Assembly: GCA_903897785.1 (NCBI GenBank)
Contig: CAIUCZ010000030.1
Span: 82,212 to 119,138, forward strand
Source: Candidatus Falkowiibacteriota bacterium
GTDB taxonomy: Bacteria > Patescibacteriota > Patescibacteriia > Patescibacteriales > Patescibacteriaceae
Length of the DNA: 36,927 bases
Direction: 5' to 3'
Shown here: positions 30,927 to 36,927 of the stretch, one piece after another
Layout: each line of letters starts with the position of its first letter
Position numbering within the stretch: position 1 is the first letter of the stretch
The notes under the pieces: generated by a model
Database searches by the model: none
Told to the model about the DNA's origin: nothing
The model's input: only the letters and a program-made list of their open reading frames with translations
Position numbers and translations under genes: made by a program

Positions 30927-33170
30927 CTAAAAAGGTCTTTTGGGCGGATTAAAACCGGTTTCCGGCCAGCGAGCAACATTGGAAACGCGTAACTCGTCAA
31001 TTCCGCCGCCCCAAACCGGACTTTGTCCGTTAAACGCGCCGACTTCCAAAGGAGCGGTGTTGCCCAAATCTCGATTCCCGACGTCGGCATTGCCAACTTT
31101 TAGGCCGTTAAAAAACAAATAGATATTATTACCGCTTCTTTCAATGGCATAATGATTCCAGGTCAGTATTGTAGCCAGCTCGTCAAGAGCATGAGTAGTA
31201 AAGTTTACCTTACTTCCATTGGCCACATTTACATATTTTAATGTGCCGTCCGCCTTATGAGAAAGTGTCCAATAATTATCGGCGTTCTCATATTGGCTAA
31301 TCACCGCCTCGTCGTAGCGTTGACTATTTTCCAAGGCGGCCCAAAAATCAATCGTAAAATCATTTTTGCCAAAATTATAAGCATTGTTGCTGCTCGCAAG
31401 CGTGAAATAAGAATCGTCATTAAACCAAGCAATACCGGAGCCAAAGACGGCGGTAGCCGGGTTGGTCGATTCGGTTGGAGTTTTGATATAAGCACCGGAA
31501 CCAATATCGTTTGAGTTATTTAAAGTGGCATAATTACCCAACACAAAGCCTGAATATTGGCTGGAAATACTAATAAAATTTTTGCCGCCATCACAGGTAT
31601 ATGAATACAGTAACAATAAATCAACCAAAGGGGTGTTGGAAATTGAAGAGCTATAATGTCTAGAAGCATTACTGCCATACGCCGGTATCTTCTGCCCATA
31701 GGTCGCCGTTCCGTTATTGACATGCAGAAGCAGGGCGGTGCTGGTGTCGCTGGTAAGTAGATAAGAATTGGCATAGGCACCGGTCGGCGGATCAAAATAT
31801 TTATGGCCGTTCGCTCCGCCGGTCCAGTTGTTATTCGTGCTTTGCAAAACTCTAAATTCCTCAAAATAAAGAGGGTAAGCATTGGAGGAATCTATTGCTT
31901 GTCCAATTCGAAAACTATGATGATCGGGAGAATAATGATTATCAATTCTACTCTGCCATTGATTTTCCCATCTTGGTCCAAAGTAACTGCTATCAGGCAG
32001 AAAATCAACCAAATCCGGCACAATAACAAAAGAAGGGTTGGCGGTGTCGACCATAGCCTGTTGCACCCCGTCGACAAAAAGATACAGCATTTGACCGCTC
32101 CGCACAAAAGCCAGATGGTGCCAGCTGTCGCCGATATCTAAATTGCCGGTTGTTAGATTGTAATAGCCGCCCTCGGTATCAGTAATATTCCAAGTGATTA
32201 CGCCTTGGTAATATTGAGCCGACATAACCGCTGTCGTATTGGCTTCATTCATTTGAGAGAACAATGTTTGCGCTTGCTGATCAGCGCTGTTCAGATGAGC
32301 CCAAAAATCAATCACAAAATCGTCTTGGCCGAACGGAGAATAATAAGAAAAAGTAGATGTAGCGTAATGATTAAACACATATTTGCCCATGGAAGCTTTC
32401 ATGCAACCGCCGGTCACATACCACGCCGGCGCCGCCGAATTAAACTTTTGATAAACCAGCGGCGTCGAACTGACAATGCCGGCCAGGCTGGTGTCAAAAT
32501 TGGCCAAATAAGTCGTGTTGATATCCGGCACGCATTGATAAGCCGAACAATCGTCGCCAACCTCGCATTTGCCGTTATCCGGACCGCAAGCCACTTGCCG
32601 GCCGCAACCGTCGTCAATCGTGCCGCAAGCATACTGATATTGACAAGTTGCCGGTTGCCAGGCGACAAACTCGTTGGTCTGACAATCGCCGGTGCAATTA
32701 ACCACGTCCCCGCCGGCCGTTTCCATGACCAGGCCAGGTTGCAAATTGTCTTGCTTGTTTTCCAAAGAAAAATACAAAGCATAACCGTTGCCGCAGTTAG
32801 TCTGTTTGTAATAATAATCCGTCGTCGTATTGCCGACAAAATTCGGATCATGCGGCATGCTCGCCATATAAGTGTCGAGAGCGTCTTTGAGCGGCTGGCC
32901 CGGCGCCAAATCGCCCGGATAGCGATGATTGTTGTTTTGGCGATAAAGCTCCAGCGCCGAAGCCAAACCGCTCATATCGGACAAGCGCCGCTGGTCGCGA
33001 GCGTTGCTTTTGGTGGAAAAAGTGGACAGCCACAACAAAATCGACAAAATGGCGACCGTAAAAATAACGGCAACCAATTCCAACAAAGTAAACCCCATGC
33101 TTCGCTGTGCTACGCAGGGCAAGCCGTTTTTCGGTTGATGATAGGCAAACTTGTAATTTTTCAAAGACAT
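30927..33170 (-). CDS. Pseudopilin with two LamG-like domains (747 residues)
   Basis: The type IV pilin N-terminus is MGFTLLELVAVIFTVAILSI: processing is expected between Gly26 and Phe27, and Glu31 is at +5. The conserved pseudopilin helix (RDQRRLSDMSGLASALELYR) and MPHDPN loop follow. A segment with nine cysteines (about 159-214) leads to two concanavalin/LamG-like domains (about 218-430 and 475-745), with FVIDFWAHL and FTIDFWAAL as matching core strands. The leader is unusually long, and its part PCVAQRSM is encoded by repeat-like GC-rich DNA. It is probably a surface-exposed pilus subunit or tip adhesin; the ligand is unknown. Confidence 0.85.
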   Translation of the reverse strand: MSLKNYKFAYHQPKNGLPCVAQRSMGFTLLELVAVIFTVAILSILLWLSTFSTKSNARDQRRLSDMSGLASALELYRQNNNHRYPGDLAPGQPLKDALDTYMASMPHDPNFVGNTTTDYYYKQTNCGNGYALYFSLENKQDNLQPGLVMETAGGDVVNCTGDCQTNEFVAWQPATCQYQYACGTIDDGCGRQVACGPDNGKCEVGDDCSAYQCVPDINTTYLANFDTSLAGIVSSTPLVYQKFNSAAPAWYVTGGCMKASMGKYVFNHYATSTFSYYSPFGQDDFVIDFWAHLNSADQQAQTLFSQMNEANTTAVMSAQYYQGVITWNITDTEGGYYNLTTGNLDIGDSWHHLAFVRSGQMLYLFVDGVQQAMVDTANPSFVIVPDLVDFLPDSSYFGPRWENQWQSRIDNHYSPDHHSFRIGQAIDSSNAYPLYFEEFRVLQSTNNNWTGGANGHKYFDPPTGAYANSYLLTSDTSTALLLHVNNGTATYGQKIPAYGSNASRHYSSSISNTPLVDLLLLYSYTCDGGKNFISISSQYSGFVLGNYATLNNSNDIGSGAYIKTPTESTNPATAVFGSGIAWFNDDSYFTLASSNNAYNFGKNDFTIDFWAALENSQRYDEAVISQYENADNYWTLSHKADGTLKYVNVANGSKVNFTTHALDELATILTWNHYAIERSGNNIYLFFNGLKVGNADVGNRDLGNTAPLEVGAFNGQSPVWGGGIDELRVSNVARWPETGFNPPKRPF

Positions 33171-33206
33171 ATTTTGTTTTGTAGTTTACAGCTTTAGTTA
33201 TTGATG

Positions 33207-33212
33207 ATTATA
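33207..33212 (-). promoter_or_regulatory. -10 box upstream of the 747-residue pseudopilin
   Basis: TATAAT on the minus strand, 37 bp before the ATG at 33170. The -35 region (TTGTAG at 18 bp) is weak, so this is a partial promoter call. Confidence 0.4.
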
Positions 33213-33258
33213 GTATTAATTTTCTACTCACTACAAACTGCCAACTACTGGCTAGCGG

Positions 33259-34689
33259 CTAATACGCCGCGGTTGACGTAGTAAAGGTGGCGGTCCAGCG
33301 AGCAATGCCTTTGGAAATACGAAGCTCGTCCATATAGCCGCGCAGGTAGGTTGTGGCATCTCCATACTGGTATCCGCTGTAAATCCAATGATTGTAAGCC
33401 AAATTATTATTAGCATGTACTGTGCCGGTGCCATTTTGCGGGACACCATTTATATATAATGTCGATGTCCCGTTATATCTGACAACAGCAAGGTGGTACC
33501 AGGCATTAGTGCTCAAGACGCTATTGCCAACCAAGTAATTCTCGCCCGGCCCGCCTGTCACTCTGTCATCCCACGCCACCTTTCCAGAACCGTTTGTCAA
33601 ATAAAAATTCATATAGTTGGAGCCGTTGGTGTTATCATAATTAGACAATAAACACTGCCAAGTTTGCGTTGAGGTTTTATAAAACCATAAATCAATCGTA
33701 AAATCATTGGTTCCAAAATCAAAGTCAGAATCTGCACTCAACTTAAAATAAGTCCCGTTAAAATATCGGGAATGCGCGCCAAATTTATAAGTTGTCGCGT
33801 TATCAACCGTGCTATAGTCAGTCACCGTCTTATTATTCACAGAACTATCAAGAGTACTATTGTCAAAATGCAATAATAGCTTGGTGTAGCTGTCCTGCGC
33901 ACAAGAGCCGGTCGTGCAAGTTTGCCAAGCCGAACAAGCGCTTGCGCCACCGCATTTACAAACTCCGGCCGTGCAAGCGTCACTGGTCGTGGCCGAACAG
34001 GTTGTTGATCCGCCGCCGCAATAGCAACTGCCGGTGGTGCAGGTGTCGGTCATACCGGAGCATGCCGGCGCACTGCCGCATTTGCAAACATAAGCCGAAC
34101 AAGTGTCCGTGCTGCCGGAGCAAGTGCCACAGCTCAAAGTGTGATTGCACGGATCAACCGGCGCGCCACAAGAATAACCAAGCGACGAACAAGTACTGGA
34201 AGCGGTAGTACAAGAATAAGGCGAAGCGTTGGCCACGCAACTGTCAGTGCAAGCGGAAATCAAAGATCCCGGCGCAGCCACGTTTAGACCGGACGTGTAA
34301 GCGCTTGCTTGCTTTTCCAAAGAAAAATACAAAGTATAACTGACGCCGTTGTTGAGCTGTTTGTAAACATAATCCGTGCCGGTGTTGTTGGCGCTGTAGT
34401 TTGGATCGTGCGGCATTGACGCCAGATAAATGACAGCGCTGTCCGACAAGGGCGAACCGGGCACCACGGCCAGGGTCGTCGGATAAAGGCCGTTGTTATT
34501 TTGTTTATAAAGCTCCAGAGCGGTCGTGATATTCTTGATGTCAGTCAAACGTCTTTCGTCGCGGCTGCGCGATTTGGCCGGTCCGGTCATCACCAAAACC
34601 AAAGTCGCCAGCAAACCGATGATGGCGATGACGACGATCAACTCCAAAAGAGTAAACGCTTTTTTCGAATTAACCGATTTTATTTCCAT
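33259..34689 (-). CDS. Pseudopilin with cysteine-rich stalk and LamG domain (476 residues)
   Basis: The leader MEIKSVNSKKA is followed by FTLLELIVVIAIIGLLATLV; the residue before the cleavage point is Ala11, not the usual Gly, and Glu16 is at +5. The pilin helix RDERRLTDIKNITTALELYK follows, then a loop with MPHDPNYS. Residues 147-264 hold 22 cysteines in short near-repeats such as CSAYVCKCG and CTAGVCKCGG. The LamG-like domain (about 265-476) includes FDFGTNDFTIDLWFY and YHLAVVRYNGTSTLYING. AAGGAGG lies only one base before the ATG, too close for standard spacing. Confidence 0.85.
   Translation of the reverse strand: MEIKSVNSKKAFTLLELIVVIAIIGLLATLVLVMTGPAKSRSRDERRLTDIKNITTALELYKQNNNGLYPTTLAVVPGSPLSDSAVIYLASMPHDPNYSANNTGTDYVYKQLNNGVSYTLYFSLEKQASAYTSGLNVAAPGSLISACTDSCVANASPYSCTTASSTCSSLGYSCGAPVDPCNHTLSCGTCSGSTDTCSAYVCKCGSAPACSGMTDTCTTGSCYCGGGSTTCSATTSDACTAGVCKCGGASACSAWQTCTTGSCAQDSYTKLLLHFDNSTLDSSVNNKTVTDYSTVDNATTYKFGAHSRYFNGTYFKLSADSDFDFGTNDFTIDLWFYKTSTQTWQCLLSNYDNTNGSNYMNFYLTNGSGKVAWDDRVTGGPGENYLVGNSVLSTNAWYHLAVVRYNGTSTLYINGVPQNGTGTVHANNNLAYNHWIYSGYQYGDATTYLRGYMDELRISKGIARWTATFTTSTAAY
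33758..33972. repeat. 215-bp near-identical block, copy A
   Basis: This stretch of the 476-residue pseudopilin gene matches 35604-35818 of the 441-residue gene base for base, apart from a few substitutions and one short variable patch near 33847-33860. It encodes the end of the cysteine-rich stalk and the first LamG strands. Confidence 0.85.
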
Positions 34690-34706
34690 ACCTCCTTATG
34701 ATAGCA

Positions 34707-34949
34707 CTATTTTAATCTCTGCTCAATGTATTTTTTAAAGCTTAAAATTCTTTCTTTGTCGTCAGGCTTGAGTAAAATTTTTGAAGGTGCCATAGCCCCC
34801 GCCCCAATAACCAAAATAGCAGAATAACCTTGATGGCGGAGCCGTAGCACCCCCGAGAAGAAATTTTGGCGAATCCTAATAGTTCATTTCTGTTTTGGGT
34901 TATTTTTAACTAAAATCTCAAATGAATTATAACCAACACCGCTTTTCAT
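34707..34949 (-). pseudogene. Possible gene remnant in the 388-bp gap between pseudopilins
   Basis: The 34690-35077 gap has no full gene. Minus-strand reading gives MKSGVGYNSFEIL... (34949-34884), a TGA, and then in the same frame a stretch ending in MAPSKILLKPDDKERILSF... and a TAG at 34709-34707. A second short reading (LANLPIERIEMLKIFG) lies near 35050-34985 in another frame. Together these could be a decayed gene. A GC-rich repeat-like patch (about 34832-34858) interrupts it. The evidence is weak; it may be chance. Confidence 0.25.
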
Positions 34950-35077
34950 ATCTTTTGCTTGTTATTTTTAACAACTATCTGACATAAACGTAGCAAATAA
35001 ACCTATTCTTGGTAATACCGAATATTTTTAACATTTCAATTCTTTCTATTGGCAAATTTGCTAATAAACAGCTAAAG

Positions 35078-36403
35078 CTAATACGCCGCGGTTGGCGGAG
35101 TAAAGGTGGCGGTCCAACGAGCAATGCCTTTGGAGAATCTAAATTCATCCATATATCCTCCCAAATTTCTTCCTTGCGGAATGCCGTTTTCCATATCTTC
35201 GCCGATTACAAATACGCCGTTTAAATCTGTTATTGTAGGATTTGTTGTTTGTGTTGCTTTTGATACTCCGTCAAGATATAAATTCCAAACATTACCATTA
35301 CGAACAACAGCAATATGATGCCAAGTATTTAAAGTTACTAAATTAGTTATAATGCCTGTATCAAGACTTACAACATAACTTCCGGATGTCTGAAGATAAA
35401 ATATCAGATTATTATAACTTGTTCCAGTGCTTGAATAGATTGTAAAAAGCAATCTATTGGTTGAATTACTATGATTATGTGAAGCAATAAAGGCATAACC
35501 GCTCGCATTTATTGCCGGTAAATAAATCCAAGTATCAATCGTAAAATCAGAAGTCATATTCCAATCGGCGCTATCTGGAACAGTTAAATAAGCACTTGTA
35601 CCATTAAAATATCGGGAATGCGCGCCAAATTCATAAGTTGTCGCGTTATCAACCGTGTTATAGTCAGTCACCGTCTTATTATTCACAGAGCTATCGGTTA
35701 AATTATTTTCAAAATGCAATAATAGCTTGGTGTAGCTGTCCTGCGCACAAGAGCCGGTCGTGCAAGTTTGCCAAGCCGAACAAGCGCTTGCGCCACCGCA
35801 TTTACAAACTCCGGCCGTACAAGTATCAGATGTGCCGGAACAAGTGCCGCAAGAGCCGCTGCAACCGTCAGAACCGCAGGCTTTGCCTGTGCAGTTTGGC
35901 ACGCAAGGCGCGGCGGGCATAACGCAGCCGCCGGCCGGGCAAGCGCCCTGGTATAAAGCGACTTGACCGGGCGTAGCCGCATACAATCCCGCCGCCTGGC
36001 CGGAGCCGGAGCCGGAGCCGACCGCCAAATAATAAGCCAAAGAATAAGTCGTGCCGGTGGCGGTATAATAATAAGCCGCACCGTTTGTCGGATCGCCGGG
36101 GACCAACGATAAATAAGTCACCGTGCCGCCGGGATTTTTCAAAGCCTGGCCGGCGGTAATCGCCGCCGGATAGCCGTCGTTTTGGTTATAATATCTTTCC
36201 AAGGCGGTGGCGATATTTTTAATGTCGGTCAAGCGCCGCGCGTCTTGTGCTTTTTGTTTGGAACCGGTAAAACTTCGGGCGACAAAAGTCGCCAAAATGG
36301 CAATCACCGCCATGACGACCAGGATTTCGACTAGAGTAAAGCCTTTACTAGTTTGTAGTTTGTAGCTTGTAGTTTGTAGTGAGCGCCTCCTTAAAAAAAA
36401 CAT
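35078..36403 (-). CDS. Pseudopilin with cysteine-rich stalk and LamG domain (441 residues)
   Basis: The prepilin motif is KGFTLVEILVVMAVIAILAT with Gly21-Phe22 and Glu26 at +5. The pilin helix QDARRLTDIKNIATALERYY follows, then a Gly/Ser/Ala stretch, 14 cysteines between about 155 and 219, and a LamG-like domain (about 225-441) with WNMTSDFTIDTWIYLP and WHHIAVVRNGNVWNLYLDG. The leader MFFLRRRSLQTTSYKLQTSK is odd: its first codons include an AAGGAGG ribosome-binding sequence, and the rest is a TTGTAGT-type tandem repeat. It is the first of three pseudopilin genes in a row. Confidence 0.85.
   Translation of the reverse strand: MFFLRRRSLQTTSYKLQTSKGFTLVEILVVMAVIAILATFVARSFTGSKQKAQDARRLTDIKNIATALERYYNQNDGYPAAITAGQALKNPGGTVTYLSLVPGDPTNGAAYYYTATGTTYSLAYYLAVGSGSGSGQAAGLYAATPGQVALYQGACPAGGCVMPAAPCVPNCTGKACGSDGCSGSCGTCSGTSDTCTAGVCKCGGASACSAWQTCTTGSCAQDSYTKLLLHFENNLTDSSVNNKTVTDYNTVDNATTYEFGAHSRYFNGTSAYLTVPDSADWNMTSDFTIDTWIYLPAINASGYAFIASHNHSNSTNRLLFTIYSSTGTSYNNLIFYLQTSGSYVVSLDTGIITNLVTLNTWHHIAVVRNGNVWNLYLDGVSKATQTTNPTITDLNGVFVIGEDMENGIPQGRNLGGYMDEFRFSKGIARWTATFTPPTAAY
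35604..35818. repeat. 215-bp near-identical block, copy B
   Basis: This is the partner of 33758-33972. The equal length keeps the frame. Flanking LamG sequence is much more diverged, so this part was exchanged or duplicated more recently than the rest. Confidence 0.85.
36347..36392. repeat. TTGTAGT tandem repeat and ribosome-binding sequence in the pseudopilin leader
   Basis: Degenerate AGTTTGTAGTTTGTAGC units (36347-36382) encode TTSYKLQTS of the leader. AAGGAGG on the minus strand (36392-36386) lies just before the repeat and inside the annotated reading frame. Related units occur at 33181-33250 and 36477-36510. Confidence 0.7.
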
Positions 36404-36496
36404 ATTTTAAACTAAACAACCTTTAAATTGTTAATTAATTTATTTAGCATACGCATAACCTCACTAGTTTGTAATGAATTTTCTACAAACTACGAA

Positions 36497-36808
36497 CTAC
36501 TTACCACTAACTCGCCCCTTATATCGTGTCAGATTTTCCACTAAATGATCTTTGACCTTGTCGATCGCCTTATACAAATCGCTTTCGGTTTTTTCCACGC
36601 GCAATAAAGTGTGCGGCACATCCAGATTAACTTCGGCGCGAAAAATATCGCCTTTGTGATGATGATGTGTCGTCAGCTCCACCTCCACGTCGCAATGACT
36701 AGCCTCAATTGAACCTAAATATTTCTCCAAGCCGAAAAACTTTTCCGTAATGTAAGAACGTAAAGCGGGAGTTAATTCAAGATTAGTGGCTTTTATTCTT
36801 AATTCCAT
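36497..36808 (-). CDS. hpf: Ribosome hibernation promoting factor, short form
   Basis: Binds the 30S decoding region and inactivates ribosomes in slow growth. From the ATG at 36808 (MELRIKATNLELTPALRSYI) the protein has 103 residues, the length of short HPF/YfiA without the long-form dimerisation domain. The beta-alpha-beta-beta-beta-alpha order is clear, with VEVELTTHHHHKGDIFRAEV and ESDLYKAIDKVKDHLVENL. An upstream in-frame ATG at 36868 would add 20 residues that run through the -10 box, so it is rejected. In many bacteria hpf lies next to secA; here 6.7 kb separates them. Confidence 0.93.
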   Translation of the reverse strand: MELRIKATNLELTPALRSYITEKFFGLEKYLGSIEASHCDVEVELTTHHHHKGDIFRAEVNLDVPHTLLRVEKTESDLYKAIDKVKDHLVENLTRYKGRVSGK

Positions 36809-36830
36809 AAATCTAAGATTAAGTTTATGT

Positions 36831-36836
36831 ATTATA
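36831..36836 (-). promoter_or_regulatory. -10 box of hpf
   Basis: TATAAT on the minus strand, about 23 bp before the hpf ATG. The best -35 candidate, TTACAT, is 19 bp away and weak. Confidence 0.5.
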
Positions 36837-36927
36837 ACTGACGGTTTAGTTATAAATGTAAGAATCATCAGCGTTGTTTACATTATTATGGCAAAAAAAT
36901 TTGAGACTAACGAATGATAGGGGTGGA

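Noticed and set aside
34832-34858. GC-rich patch resembling part of a tRNA
   Set aside because: No acceptor stem, anticodon arm or T-loop could be assembled on either strand. It looks like a dispersed repeat fragment.
36888-36917. Nine-residue reading frame MAKKFETNE at the right edge
   Set aside because: Too short, with no ribosome-binding site or coding evidence.
1-36927. Recoded UGA, as in Gracilibacteria or Absconditabacteria
   Set aside because: TGA acts as a stop at overlapping gene ends (mreD/PBP2 and mntA/HEPN) and no conserved protein needs UGA read as glycine.

Overview
The window looks like a chromosomal segment from a Candidate Phyla Radiation (Patescibacteria) genome. This is inferred from protein style, not from a search. 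Supporting signs are compact housekeeping genes, a short ProRS, a short HrcA, a Gmad2-domain surface protein, pseudopilins carrying LamG domains, many start sites without a Shine-Dalgarno sequence, and gaps filled with degenerate short tandem repeats that fold into hairpins. The standard genetic code is used: TGA serves as a stop, for example in mreD and the mntA-like gene.

Layout. Left, + strand (0.1-8.1 kb): a strong promoter, secE-nusG-rplK-rplA with an apparent ribosomal protein L1 target in front of rplA, a small minus-strand hypothetical gene, two P-loop kinases, gatB, a D-lactate dehydrogenase-type gene and two paralogous lipoproteins. Middle (8.3-16.6 kb): miaA (-), a laccase-domain protein (+), miaB (-), then the minus-strand chaperone operon hrcA-grpE-hsp20-dnaK-dnaJ, headed by a CIRCE operator that overlaps its promoter. 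Next on the minus strand come the cell-shape operon mreB-mreC-mreD-PBP2 (21.5-16.8 kb), proS, and the Sec block secA-Gmad2 protein-secD-secF (29.8-23.2 kb). Right (29.8-36.4 kb): an accessory block between secA and hpf, which are often neighbours in bacteria. It holds a HEPN gene flanked by two minimal nucleotidyltransferases and three large pseudopilin-LamG fusions.

How the genes work together: the Sec genes, MreBCD/PBP2 and the pseudopilins make the secretion, wall-elongation and surface-appendage layer. The HrcA operon, hpf and the translation genes (nusG, L11, L1, gatB, proS, miaA, miaB) form the growth and stress core.

Most unusual items: SecD carries a roughly 225-residue insert with tandem parvulin (PpiC-type) sequence. 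The HEPN/nucleotidyltransferase module is bracketed by a 44-45 bp direct repeat that contains the secA promoter, and its first gene changes frame at an A AAA AAG site. The pseudopilins join type IV pilin N-termini to cysteine-rich stalks and LamG heads, and two of them share a near-identical 215 bp block. Intergenic repeats also run into coding sequence, giving KVKS-type C-termini to three unrelated proteins, a palindromic insertion in gatB, and the leader of one pseudopilin.
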